Below, one piece after another: positions 47,447-56,972 of a stretch of 56,972 nucleotides of DNA. The DNA is from an uncultured Clostridia bacterium (GTDB taxonomy: Bacteria > Bacillota > Clostridia > TANB77 > CAG-508), in NCBI GenBank assembly GCA_947627265.1, contig CANQVM010000004.1, positions 1 to 56,972 on the forward strand. The letters are read 5' to 3'. Each line of letters starts with the position of its first letter. Positions within the stretch are counted from its first letter, which is position 1. A program made the translations under genes and the position numbers. Under the pieces are notes generated by a model. The model worked only from the letters and a program-made list of their open reading frames with translations. It was not told where the DNA came from and did not search any database.

Positions 47447-50305
47447 CTATCTTTTAATTTCCTCCATGATGTATACTTCTATCATATCGCCTTCTTTTAT
47501 GTCATTATAGTTTTCAATTTGAATTCCACATTCAAATCCCTTTCCAACTTCTTTAACTTCATCTTTAAATCTTTTTAGTGTTGCTAAGTGTCCATCATGA
47601 ATTACTACATTTTCACGAATAACTCTTACTCCAGCATTTCTTTCTACTTTTCCAGAAAGTACATATGCACCTGCAATTGTTCCAACATTTGATATTTTAA
47701 ATGTTTGTCTTACTTCTGCATTTCCAATTACTTTTTCTTCAAATTCTGGATCTAACATTCCCTTCATTGCAGCTTCAACATCTTCAATTGCTTGATAAAT
47801 AATAGAATATTGTTTAATTTCTACTTCATCTTTTTCTGCCATTTCTTTTGCAACATTATCAGGTCTTACATTAAATGCTATGATTATGGCATTTGATACC
47901 TTTGCAAGTGTTACATCTGATTGATTAACAGCACCTACTGCACTATGAATTACTTTTACTTTTACTTCTTCATTTTGTAGTTTTTCTAGTGCTTGTTTTA
48001 CAGCTTCTACAGATCCTTGTACATCTGCTTTTACAATTAAGTTTAATACTTTTAAATTTCCTTGTTCCATTTGACTAAATAAATTATCTAAAGTTATTTT
48101 TGTATTATTGTTAATTGCTTTTTCTCTTGCTTGATTTTTTCTTCTTTCTATTAAATGTTTTGCCATTTTTTCATTTTTTACTTCATAGAATGTATCTCCT
48201 GCTTCTGGAACTTCCGTTAATCCCATTATTTCTACTGGTGTTGATGGTCCTGCTGATTTTACAGTTTTTCCTTTATCATCTTTCATAGCTCTTATTCTAC
48301 CAATAGAAGAACCTACTACAATAGTATCTCCTATATCTAAAGTACCTCTTTGTACAAGCATAGTTGCAATTGCACCTTTTGATTTATCAAGTCTTGCTTC
48401 TATAACTGTACCTTTTGCTTGTTTTTTAGGATTTGCTTTTAATTCTAAAACATCAGCTTGCAATAATACCATTTCTAGTAATTGCTCAATATTTTCACCT
48501 TTTCTTGCTGAGATTGGAACATAAATTGTATCTCCGCCCCATTCTTCTGGTACTAAGTCATATGCCATTAATTCTTGTTTAACTTTTTCTATATTGGCAT
48601 CTGGTAAATCTATTTTATTTATAGCTACAATTATAGGTATTCCTGCTGATTTTGCATGATTAATTGCTTCTATTGTTTGTGGTTTTACTCCATCATTAGC
48701 AGCAACAACTAAAATTGCAATATCTGTAATTTGAGCACCTCTAGCACGCATTGCTGTAAAAGCTTCGTGTCCTGGTGTATCTAAAAAAGTAATTTCTCTA
48801 TCATTTATTTTTACTTTATATGCTCCAATTGCTTGTGTAATTCCTCCAGCTTCTCCTTCTATTACATTTGTTTTTCTAACAGCATCTAAAAGTGAAGTTT
48901 TGCCATGATCAACGTGTCCCATAACAACAATAACTGGGGGTCTTGTTTGTAATTCTTCTTCTTTATCTTCAGAATCATCAAATAAGATATCTTCTTCTGT
49001 TATGGTCCTTTTTTTGATTGCATTAATTCCAAACTCTTGTGCTATTAAATAAGCTGTATCAAAATCTATTTCTTGATTAAGAGTTGCCATTATCCCATAA
49101 CCTAATAATTTTTTAATTACTTCTGCTGTTGTTTTCTTTATTTCTGCAGCTAAATCTTTTACTGTTATTGTTTCTGGAATTTCTATTTGAGTTAATTTAA
49201 ATATTTTTTGTTTTGTTCTTTCTTCTTGGTTTTGATTTTTTCTCTTTTTACCTCTTCTACCACGCTCTGTTGTTAAATCATAGTATTCAAGCATTCCACC
49301 ATCTTGTTCATCAAACATATTAGATAAACGGTTAGCTTGTTTTAAGCTTTTTAATTTACCTTCATCAAAGTCGTGTCCTACATTTTTTCTAGGCTTTGAT
49401 TTTTTTGTTTTATTTTCATCAAATTTATTGTTATTTTTTTGCTTATCAATTCCTCTGTTATATTCTCTAATACTTTCTTTTTCAACAATTTCAGTAGCCA
49501 TAATATTTTTAATATTTTTTTCAATACCTTTTTCATCTAAAGGTTTTTTTCTGAATTTATCATTGTAATTTTTATTGTTATTGTATTTACTATTAGCTCT
49601 ATTATTTGTATTAATACTATTATTTCCATTATTGAATTTATTATTTCTATTATTATAATTTTGATTATTATTGTTATTTCTATTTTGTCTATTATCGTAA
49701 GTTTCTCTATTTATTTTGTTTTCTTTTGGTTGATTTAATTCTTTTTCTGTTTTTTGAGGTTTAATGTCTTGCACATCACTTCTTGAAATTGTTATGTTTT
49801 TTTGCATTTTTGTTTCTTCAACTACTTTCTTTTCATCATTGCTAGATGCATTTTTATTTGTTTGCTCTTCTTTTTTTAATCCAAATAGTTCACTTACTGT
49901 CATTGGTTTATTTGTTTTATTTCTATATACAATATTGTAATCTTTGTTCTGTCTTCTTTCAACAAACCCCACATTACTTTTCTTTTCTTCTTTTTTTGCA
50001 ACTTCTTTTTTCTTTGCTTGTTCCTCTTGCGTTATTATTACTTCTCTTCTAATAATAACAGGTGCTTTTTCCTCTTTTTTTGTTTCTGCTTTTGTATTAC
50101 TTTTAGCTTCTTTTGCTTGCTTACTTTTTCCTTTTTTTGTTATTTCATTTTTAATATTTTTTTCCTCTTCTTCATTTATACTACTCAAATGACTTTTTGC
50201 ATCAATATTTAATTCTTTTGCTACTTCTAATACTTTTTTACTGGTTAAGTTTAGCTCTTTTGCTATATCATATATTTTTATCTTACCCAATAATTTCACC
50301 CCCAT
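47447..50305 (-). CDS. infB: Translation initiation factor IF-2
   Basis: [49 protein letters not shown]. Confidence 0.96.
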   Translation of the reverse strand: MGVKLLGKIKIYDIAKELNLTSKKVLEVAKELNIDAKSHLSSINEEEEKNIKNEITKKGKSKQAKEAKSNTKAETKKEEKAPVIIRREVIITQEEQAKKKEVAKKEEKKSNVGFVERRQNKDYNIVYRNKTNKPMTVSELFGLKKEEQTNKNASSNDEKKVVEETKMQKNITISRSDVQDIKPQKTEKELNQPKENKINRETYDNRQNRNNNNNQNYNNRNNKFNNGNNSINTNNRANSKYNNNKNYNDKFRKKPLDEKGIEKNIKNIMATEIVEKESIREYNRGIDKQKNNNKFDENKTKKSKPRKNVGHDFDEGKLKSLKQANRLSNMFDEQDGGMLEYYDLTTERGRRGKKRKNQNQEERTKQKIFKLTQIEIPETITVKDLAAEIKKTTAEVIKKLLGYGIMATLNQEIDFDTAYLIAQEFGINAIKKRTITEEDILFDDSEDKEEELQTRPPVIVVMGHVDHGKTSLLDAVRKTNVIEGEAGGITQAIGAYKVKINDREITFLDTPGHEAFTAMRARGAQITDIAILVVAANDGVKPQTIEAINHAKSAGIPIIVAINKIDLPDANIEKVKQELMAYDLVPEEWGGDTIYVPISARKGENIEQLLEMVLLQADVLELKANPKKQAKGTVIEARLDKSKGAIATMLVQRGTLDIGDTIVVGSSIGRIRAMKDDKGKTVKSAGPSTPVEIMGLTEVPEAGDTFYEVKNEKMAKHLIERRKNQAREKAINNNTKITLDNLFSQMEQGNLKVLNLIVKADVQGSVEAVKQALEKLQNEEVKVKVIHSAVGAVNQSDVTLAKVSNAIIIAFNVRPDNVAKEMAEKDEVEIKQYSIIYQAIEDVEAAMKGMLDPEFEEKVIGNAEVRQTFKISNVGTIAGAYVLSGKVERNAGVRVIRENVVIHDGHLATLKRFKDEVKEVGKGFECGIQIENYNDIKEGDMIEVYIMEEIKR

Positions 50306-50604
50306 TATTAATTTTTTGAATTTCTTTTGATAAATTTATTTCTTCAATTCCTAATATTGCTTTATTTTCTTTTCCTATAGCTTTACTCAATTCTTGTATT
50401 TGTCCTATACATATAATTGGTATTTTATATTCTTCACTTAATTTGTTAAATTTTTCTTTTGTTCTTTCTGAAGAATCTTGTGCTACTATAATTAAGTTTA
50501 CCTTATTTTTTTTTATTCCGATTTTCCACACTATCTGCACCAAAACTTATTTTTCTTGCTCTTGATGCAAATCCTATTAACCCTAATATTTTTTTATTAA
50601 TCAA
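50283..50604 (-). CDS. L7Ae-family ribosomal-type protein YlxQ (one CGGA recoding site)
   Basis: TTG start at 50604: [52 protein letters not shown]; continues into ORF 50283..50543 via CGGA. 322 nt = one +1 shift. Confidence 0.88.
50517..50520 (-). other. CGGA recoding site (Gly), ylxQ
   Basis: GAA AAT CGGA ATA AAA; (50604-50520)/3=28. Confidence 0.88.
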
Positions 50605-50854
50605 GAATGACACCTCTTAAATTTTCATAAATTTCATCTGATATTTTTGTATCTAATGCTTTTTCTAACCTTTTTGATTTGATTGCTTTTTCTAAACATG
50701 CTATATTTTTACATAAGTATGCTCCTCTTCCTTCTTGTTTTCCTGTTGTATCTAAGCTTATTTTATTTTCTTTGTTTTTAACGACTCGGATAAGCTCTCT
50801 TTTTTCTTTTTTATTATTACATCCCATACATGTTCTTAATGGTTGCTTTTTCAT
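50597..50854 (-). CDS. ylxR: YlxR family protein
   Basis: PLRTCMGCNNKKEKRELIRVVKN, GRGAYLC. Confidence 0.93.
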   Translation of the reverse strand: MKKQPLRTCMGCNNKKEKRELIRVVKNKENKISLDTTGKQEGRGAYLCKNIACLEKAIKSKRLEKALDTKISDEIYENLRGVILD

Positions 50855-50894
50855 AAAACTAGCTCCTCCTTTATTGTATGTCCTTACTTTGTTT

Positions 50895-52046
50895 TTATTC
50901 TGTTTCTTGTGTTTTTACTATTTTCTCATTTGCTTGCTGTTCTTCTACTATTGGTTCTTCATTTTCTTCTTTTTGAGTTTTCAATAGCATTTCTCTAAAT
51001 TGAGTTTCTGATTTTATATCTATTTTCCAATTAGTCAATCTAGCTGCTAATCTTGCATTTTGTCCTGATTTTCCAATTGCTAATGATAATTGATCATTTG
51101 GTACAATTACTTGAGCAAATTTTTCTTCTTCTTTTATATCTACTGCTAGAATTTGTGCTGGAAGTAAGCTAGATGCAATATAAATTGATGGATCTTCATT
51201 CCATTCAATTACATCAATCTTTTCTCCACTTAATTCATTAATTACATTTTGAATTCTTACGCCTTTTTGTCCAACACAAGAGCCTACTGGATCAATATTA
51301 GGATCTGGTGAGTAAACGGCTACTTTACTTCTATATCCTGGATCTCTTGAAATACTCTTTATTTCAATAACACCTTCATAAATTTCTGGTATTTCAAATT
51401 CTAGTAATTTTCTAACAAAATCTGGATGGCTTCTTGATACTATTACTTGTGGAACTCCTTTTGCTCCTTTTTCTACATCTAAAACATATCCTTTTATTTT
51501 GTCATTTACTTTATAATTTTCAGTTGGAATTTGTTCTTTAGTTGGCATAACCCCTTCTAATTTTCCTAAATCCATTACAACAATGTTATGGTCTGCTTTT
51601 TGGATTAAGCCAGAAACAATTTCCCCTTTTCTATCATTAAATTCATTAAATATAATTTCCCTTTCTGCTTCTCTTAATTTTTGAATAATAACTTGTTTTG
51701 CTGTTTGTGCTGCAATTCTTCCAAAATTTCTTGGTATAATTTCAGTTTCTAAAACCTCTCCCTCTTTTAGGTCTGGATTTATTTTTTGTGCCTCTTTTAT
51801 ATTTATTTGTGTTTCTTTATTTTCTACTTCTTTTACAACTTCTTTAACTGAATAGACATGTGTTGCTCCTGTTTTTTTATTCATTTCTACTTTTACATTT
51901 TCTAAGGAATCAAAATTTCTTTTATATGCTGTTACTAATGCAGTCTCTATTGATTCTAATAAATACTCTTTTTTAATTCCTTTCTCTTTTTCTAATTCCT
52001 CTAATGCCAAAATTAATTCTTTGTTGTCAATTGCTTGTTCTTTCAT
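50895..52046 (-). CDS. nusA: Transcription termination/antitermination factor NusA
   Basis: LLESIETALVTAYKRNF, DPVGSCVGQKGVRIQNVINELSGEKIDVIEWNEDP, LAIGKSGQNARLAARLTNWKIDI. Confidence 0.95.
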   Translation of the reverse strand: MKEQAIDNKELILALEELEKEKGIKKEYLLESIETALVTAYKRNFDSLENVKVEMNKKTGATHVYSVKEVVKEVENKETQINIKEAQKINPDLKEGEVLETEIIPRNFGRIAAQTAKQVIIQKLREAEREIIFNEFNDRKGEIVSGLIQKADHNIVVMDLGKLEGVMPTKEQIPTENYKVNDKIKGYVLDVEKGAKGVPQVIVSRSHPDFVRKLLEFEIPEIYEGVIEIKSISRDPGYRSKVAVYSPDPNIDPVGSCVGQKGVRIQNVINELSGEKIDVIEWNEDPSIYIASSLLPAQILAVDIKEEEKFAQVIVPNDQLSLAIGKSGQNARLAARLTNWKIDIKSETQFREMLLKTQKEENEEPIVEEQQANEKIVKTQETE

Positions 52047-52060
52047 TTTTATTCCTCCCT

Positions 52061-52510
52061 TTACCAATTATATATTGTTTTTATTTGTGCTATGTTTTTT
52101 CTTTCAATAGTTATTTTATCTTTTAATTTAATTGTTTCGTTATTAAATTCTTCTAGTATTCCTTGGTATTCTTTGTTTTTATTTTCATCTTTTTTAAATA
52201 ATTTAATTTTTATTTCTTTACCTATGTTTTGCTCTAAGTGTTTGTCTTTTCGAAGAATCCTCTCTATTCCAGGTGAAGAAACTTCTAAAAAATATTGTTC
52301 TTTTATATAATCTGCTTCATCTAAAAAATCATCTATAGCATTATTTACTTTTTCACAATCATTTAAATCTATACCTTCTTGCTTATCAATAAAAATTCTT
52401 AAAAAATAGTTTCTTCCTTCTTTAATGTATTCTACATCATATAGCTCATATCCTATTTCTTCAATTTTTTCTTTGATTAAATTTTCTACTCTTTCCTCAA
52501 TATTTGCCAA
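52061..52510 (-). CDS. rimP: Ribosome maturation factor RimP
   Basis: YELYDVEYIKEGRNYFLRIFIDKQEGIDLNDCEKVNNAIDDFLDE, YFLEVSSPGIERIL. Confidence 0.94.
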   Translation of the reverse strand: MANIEERVENLIKEKIEEIGYELYDVEYIKEGRNYFLRIFIDKQEGIDLNDCEKVNNAIDDFLDEADYIKEQYFLEVSSPGIERILRKDKHLEQNIGKEIKIKLFKKDENKNKEYQGILEEFNNETIKLKDKITIERKNIAQIKTIYNW

Positions 52511-52554
52511 AGTGTACCTCCTTTTTGCAGTTTTATACTAAATTTTAAATAATT

Positions 52555-52579
52555 AGGAGTGGGATTTGTTCCCACTCCT
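52555..52579 (-). other. 5'UTR hairpin of the rimP-nusA operon
   Basis: AGGAGTGGGAACAAATCCCACTCCT on minus strand between promoter and RBS. Confidence 0.6.
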
Positions 52580-52606
52580 CTTATGATGTATTCTGTTTAC
52601 TTTATT

Positions 52607-52635
52607 ATTATACCCGATTTTTGGTATAAATGCAA
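52607..52635 (-). promoter_or_regulatory. SigA-type promoter of rimP-nusA-infB operon
   Basis: Minus strand TTGCAT - 17 nt - TATAAT. Confidence 0.8.
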
Positions 52636-52690
52636 GCTTTTTTTAAATTTTTATGATATTTTATTATTAAATAAAATTATTATACAACAA

Positions 52691-54163
52691 TTATATTTTT
52701 TCTAAAATTATTATTTTATAAGTGTAGTTTTTATATTTTGGTTTAAATTCTTTAATTTCTATTTCTTTAAATTGTTCCTTGTTTTCCATATTATTATATA
52801 AACTTAAGTCTGCTGTATCAATAATAAAAATTCTTCCGTTTGTTTTTTTTACAACTTCATCTATGCTATATGCTACTTCCATTTGTGGCAGATATGCTTT
52901 ATATGCTTCTTCTATTGTCCAATAATCTAAATTTAGAAAATATTGTTTATTTGTTTCAATTAATGCTGCTATAACCCCTCCATTATTTATATTTGAATAC
53001 ATTATTACATCATCAGGTTGTAAATTTTCTCGTAAATAAGAAATTGGCTCACTATTTGAAGCATCATAGTTTTCTTCTAAATTAATAATTAGATTATTAA
53101 TAGATAAAATAAATATAGCACCACAAATAAATCCTATTATAAATTTATTATTTTCTTTTGCTAAAAAATAGCTAATAGAAAATACTAATAATCCTGTTAT
53201 TGTAAATAAATATCTAGCATATAAAATAGGTGATTTTATAGATACAATTGACACAGCTAGAATAACTAATAAATAAAAAATAATAGGTAAAATTCCTTCT
53301 GTTATTTTATTTTTTTGTTTTATATTTTTAATAATTATGTATGTAATATAGACTAATAATATCACTGCAAATATAGTCGGAACTGTTTGTTCTAATGACC
53401 CTTTAAATTGGAAATTTATAATATCAATTACAATTTGTGGAAATTCTATAGTTATCCAAAATCCTCCACCTACTCTTGTTAATTGACCAACAAATACAAA
53501 TAACCATGGTAGATATAAAAGTACTTGCATAATTTCTACCAAAATAAATGTAAGAATTTCTTTTTTTAGTAATTTTTTTCTATTTCTTATAAGATGAATA
53601 ACCATTGCAACATTGACAAACCCACTACATACTAAAGCAAAATAATGCATATAACAACTCGCTATACTTGTAAGCCCAAATAAAATTATATTTTTTTGCT
53701 TTTTTTCTTTTCTCCATCTATTTGCATAAATTAGCATAAGTGTTACAAATACAATTGTCCACGAATACATTCTTATTTCTAAAGCATAATTTAACATTAC
53801 TGGTAAAAAGAAACTAAAAAATGTAAATAATAAACCTGTTTTATTTCCAAAGTCTTTTTTTATATGTGTTAATCCTAAAATACCTAAAACAATAATTCCT
53901 AAAAGTGAAAAAATTCTATAGGAAATAATATTTGCGCCAAAAATAATATTAACAATTTTTAAAATCCAATAATATAAAACAGGATGAACATCGTTTCCTG
54001 CAATTGTCCATATTTCTGCAAAAGAATGATTCATTAAACCTACACTATATGATTCATCAAACCATATATTTGTATGAAATGCTGGTATTAAAAATAATAT
54101 AGTTCCTAAAATAATTATTAGAATATGTAATAAGTTGTCCTTTTTTAATATTTTATTTTCCAT
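52691..54163 (-). CDS. GT39-like membrane glycosyltransferase
   Basis: AFHTNIWFDESYSVGLMNHSFAEIWTIAGNDVHPVLYYWILKI; many TMs. Confidence 0.8.
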   Translation of the reverse strand: MENKILKKDNLLHILIIILGTILFLIPAFHTNIWFDESYSVGLMNHSFAEIWTIAGNDVHPVLYYWILKIVNIIFGANIISYRIFSLLGIIVLGILGLTHIKKDFGNKTGLLFTFFSFFLPVMLNYALEIRMYSWTIVFVTLMLIYANRWRKEKKQKNIILFGLTSIASCYMHYFALVCSGFVNVAMVIHLIRNRKKLLKKEILTFILVEIMQVLLYLPWLFVFVGQLTRVGGGFWITIEFPQIVIDIINFQFKGSLEQTVPTIFAVILLVYITYIIIKNIKQKNKITEGILPIIFYLLVILAVSIVSIKSPILYARYLFTITGLLVFSISYFLAKENNKFIIGFICGAIFILSINNLIINLEENYDASNSEPISYLRENLQPDDVIMYSNINNGGVIAALIETNKQYFLNLDYWTIEEAYKAYLPQMEVAYSIDEVVKKTNGRIFIIDTADLSLYNNMENKEQFKEIEIKEFKPKYKNYTYKIIILEKI

Positions 54164-54202
54164 TTTACTCTCCTTTATATAACAAATATTATTATATAAA
54201 AT

Positions 54203-54229
54203 AAGTTGGCTACAAATAAAAGCCAACTT
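54203..54229. terminator. Hairpin AAGTTGGCT/AGCCAACTT
   Basis: Inverted repeat, T-rich flank, between two glycosyltransferase genes. Confidence 0.6.
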
Positions 54230-54279
54230 TTCTTTTTGTATATATACCTCCGGCTTAGTCGGAGGATATTTATTTTCTT

Positions 54280-55527
54280 TTAGTCTCTTTCTTCTTGTAA
54301 TTCTGTATTTAACATTTTAATACTTCTTACATGGTTAATTTTTTCCCAGCTAGTTTCTCTTTTAAATAAACATTTAAGGTTAATTAATATCCATGATCCC
54401 ATAAATAGTGGGTAACATGCTAATCCTTTTAACATCGGTTTTATTGGTCTTTTATCTAAAAGCATAGCAATTAATGATGTTGCAATTGGTAATAAAAATG
54501 TTGGGATTACATATCTTAATATATTTATTATTAATTCTGCTTTAGTCATACCATCACCAGCATACATTAAGAAGTTAGTTCCTAATAATAGTAATGTTAT
54601 GATAAATAATGGTATACTTCCTATTATATATAAAAAACCATCAATATTAATCATATTTTTATTTTCTTTTGCTGCTACTAATAGTTTTTTAGTATATTCT
54701 TTCATACATTGCATATGTCCTACTGTCCATCTGCTTCTTTGTGACCAACTTTGCTTAAAACCTACTGGTTGCTCATCATAACATATTGCATCTGTTGCCC
54801 ATCCTAATTTTTTACCACTTATAATTCTTTTTAATGAAAATTCGATATCTTCTGTTAGCGTTACTGTATCCCATCCTTGTGGTTTTATGATATCAAATTT
54901 GACCATAAATCCAGTACCATTTAATAATGGTGATAACCCTATATTATATCTTGCTAAATGATAAAATCTATGCATTGTCCAATAAAAAAGTGCATATCCT
55001 GCTGTAATCCAACTATCAGTTGGATTTTTTATATCTCTATATCCTTGTACTACCTCTTCTCCTTGGCATAATTTTTTATTCATATTTTTTATAAAATCTG
55101 GGTGTACTATATTATCTGCATCGAATACAAAAAAAGCATCATATGGTGCATTTTCTTCAATTTTTTGTTTTAAAAACCAATCTAAAGCATATCCTTTTGT
55201 TTTTTTAGTTTCATCAAACCTTTTATAAACAATTGCCCCAGCATCTTTTGCTACTTTTGCTGTATTATCTGTACAATTATCTGCAATTACATAGATATCA
55301 TATAATTTTTTATCATAATTTTGATTTTGTAAACTTTCTATTAAATTACCTATAACTGCTTCTTCATTATGTGCTGGTATAATTGCCATAAACTTGTGTT
55401 GTTTATTTACTTTTAGTGGTTTATCTTTTATTTTTACTAATGAGCATAAACTTATTAAAATTTGATATAACCAGAATATCGTTATAATCCAAACTAATGC
55501 TTCTCTTAGTATATATAAATAATCCAT
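54280..55527 (-). CDS. Family 2 glycosyltransferase, membrane
   Basis: MAIIPAHNEEAVIGNLIESLQNQNY, DADNIVHPDF, TLTEDIEFSLKRI, QRSRWTVGH. Confidence 0.9.
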   Translation of the reverse strand: MDYLYILREALVWIITIFWLYQILISLCSLVKIKDKPLKVNKQHKFMAIIPAHNEEAVIGNLIESLQNQNYDKKLYDIYVIADNCTDNTAKVAKDAGAIVYKRFDETKKTKGYALDWFLKQKIEENAPYDAFFVFDADNIVHPDFIKNMNKKLCQGEEVVQGYRDIKNPTDSWITAGYALFYWTMHRFYHLARYNIGLSPLLNGTGFMVKFDIIKPQGWDTVTLTEDIEFSLKRIISGKKLGWATDAICYDEQPVGFKQSWSQRSRWTVGHMQCMKEYTKKLLVAAKENKNMINIDGFLYIIGSIPLFIITLLLLGTNFLMYAGDGMTKAELIINILRYVIPTFLLPIATSLIAMLLDKRPIKPMLKGLACYPLFMGSWILINLKCLFKRETSWEKINHVRSIKMLNTELQEERD

Positions 55528-55659
55528 TTTTTTTACCTCTCTTTTAATAATATTCTTTTTAATATTATTATGCTACATTTATTATTATACTATCATTGAT
55601 AAATTAATGCAATATTTTCCTCTAAATTTTATTAATTTTTTCCTTTAAATTATTATAAT

Positions 55660-55678
55660 TTACAGTCTGTAATATAAT
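55660..55678 (+). promoter_or_regulatory. Palindromic operator-like TTACAGTCTGTAA overlapping a -10-like TATAAT upstream of asd
   Basis: Shared with TCACAGTCTGTGATATAAT at 14043-14061. Confidence 0.4.
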
Positions 55679-55774
55679 TTGAAAAATATCTGTGAATATT
55701 AACTTTAAACTTTGTTAATTTTTTTATCTATATTGAATACATTTAATATAAATATAAGATTTGGAGGTATTTGT

Positions 55775-56770
55775 ATGCGAAAAAGAATTAAAGTTGCAAT
55801 TGTTGGCAGTAGTGGTTTAGTTGGTAGAACTGTTTTAAAAGTTTTAGAGGAAAGAAATTTTCCAAACATTACATATACATTATTTTCTTCTAAAAATTCA
55901 GCTGGTAAAAAAGTTAATTTTTTAGGAGAAGATTATATTTTTTGCGAATTAAATGAATCATCTTTTGACTTATCTTTTGATTATGCAATTTTTTGTGCTG
56001 GTAGTTATGTTTCAAAAAAATATGCTCCTATTGCTACTAAAAATGGTTGTATTGTAATTGACAATAGTAGTGTATTTAGAATGGATCCTAATGTTCCATT
56101 AGTTGTTCCAGAAGTTAATCCAGAAAAAATTTTTAATAATAATGGTATTATTGCAAATCCCAATTGCTCTACTATTCAGGCTGTCGTTCCTTTAAAACCT
56201 TTAGATGATAAATATAATATTAAAAGAATTGTATATTCTACTTATCAAGCAGTTTCAGGTGCTGGTCGTTATGGAATTGAGGATTTAGAAAATAAAGCTA
56301 CTGGTGATACATTAAAAAAATTCCCATATCCAATTTATAATAATTGTCTTCCTCATATTGATGTATTTACAGAAGATGGTTATACAAAAGAAGAACATAA
56401 GATGATAAACGAAACCAGAAAAATTTTAAATAAGCCGAATCTTTCTATTACTGCAACAGCTGTTAGAGTTCCGGTTAAAAATTGTCATAGTGAATCTATT
56501 AATATACAATTTGAAAAAGATTTTGATTTATATGATATACGAATGTTACTCCAAAATTTTCCTGGAGTAATTGTTGCAGATAATTTAGAAAAAGACTTAT
56601 ATCCTATTGCTACCAGAGTAGATGGAAATGATGAAATTTTTGTTGGGAGAATTAGAAGAGATTTTAGTATTCCATTTGGACTTAATTTATGGGTTGTTGG
56701 TGATAACTTAAGAAAAGGTGCTGCTACAAATGCTGTACAAATTTTAGAAAAATTAATTCAAAATTCATAA
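55775..56770 (+). CDS. asd: Aspartate-semialdehyde dehydrogenase
   Basis: KVAIVGSSGLVGRTVLKVLEERNFP, NPNCSTIQAVVPL, AVSGAGRYGIEDL; GGAGGT RBS before ATG 55775. Confidence 0.95.
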   Translation: MRKRIKVAIVGSSGLVGRTVLKVLEERNFPNITYTLFSSKNSAGKKVNFLGEDYIFCELNESSFDLSFDYAIFCAGSYVSKKYAPIATKNGCIVIDNSSVFRMDPNVPLVVPEVNPEKIFNNNGIIANPNCSTIQAVVPLKPLDDKYNIKRIVYSTYQAVSGAGRYGIEDLENKATGDTLKKFPYPIYNNCLPHIDVFTEDGYTKEEHKMINETRKILNKPNLSITATAVRVPVKNCHSESINIQFEKDFDLYDIRMLLQNFPGVIVADNLEKDLYPIATRVDGNDEIFVGRIRRDFSIPFGLNLWVVGDNLRKGAATNAVQILEKLIQNS

Positions 56771-56972
56771 TTTACAATAATATGTCATTTAATATTAATA
56801 TTTAAAAATTGATATATTTTACCTTTTTATTTATAAATAGTTACAATTTATAATAAAATTCACTTTATTTTTCTTGTGTTATATGTAATATTTTGATTAG
56901 CATAAATAATATGTGGGAAAAATGAAATAAAAAAATAGACAAAAGAAGCACCAACTGGTATGATGTTTTTGT

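Noticed and set aside
8523-50520. Classical P-site slippery-sequence +1 frameshifting (prfB/Ty1-like)
   Set aside because: The P-site codons differ at all eight sites with no common re-pairing potential, no stop codon at the shift, and no shared upstream SD-like element was noticed.

Overview
This is a low-GC, Clostridia-like (sporulating Firmicutes) chromosomal window of about 57 kb. Most genes are on the minus strand and are housekeeping: fmt-def-priA; gmk-rpoZ-remA-yicC; rsmE; metG; a P-type ATPase behind a yybP-ykoY-type leader; mrnC/rbgA; ruvX/ireB; glmM; argS; galE; cysS; PBP1A; and rimP-nusA-ylxR-ylxQ-infB-rbfA-nrnA-truB. Two tRNAs (Leu-CAA, Glu-CTC) are present. The left end carries two paralogous prepilin-like surface-protein genes. 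HEADLINE: five conserved genes (priA, a membrane-anchored polysaccharide deacetylase, spoIIP, truB, ylxQ/L7Ae-like) look frameshifted, but all eight breaks are identical. An in-frame CGG followed by A (CGGA) stands where the protein family expects a single Gly. Reading the quadruplet CGGA as one glycine (a +1 shift, C|GGA) restores a full-length conserved protein each time, and frame arithmetic agrees at all eight sites. In my manual scan I found no in-frame CGG used as ordinary Arg in any gene of the window. CGGA out of frame (AAC GGA, ACG GAA, TCG GAT, TTC GGA...) is common and never associated with a shift. This suggests a natural genome-level recoding: CGG withdrawn from Arg, and CGGA decoded as Gly by a quadruplet-reading tRNA-Gly or an obligatory +1 frameshift. 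Secondary points of interest: a possible DGR-type variable region in the pilin-like protein, GT-repeat tracts of different length in a duplicated upstream region, the Mn-type riboswitch, and 0A-box-like sites. All calls are by eye from sequence; no searches were run.
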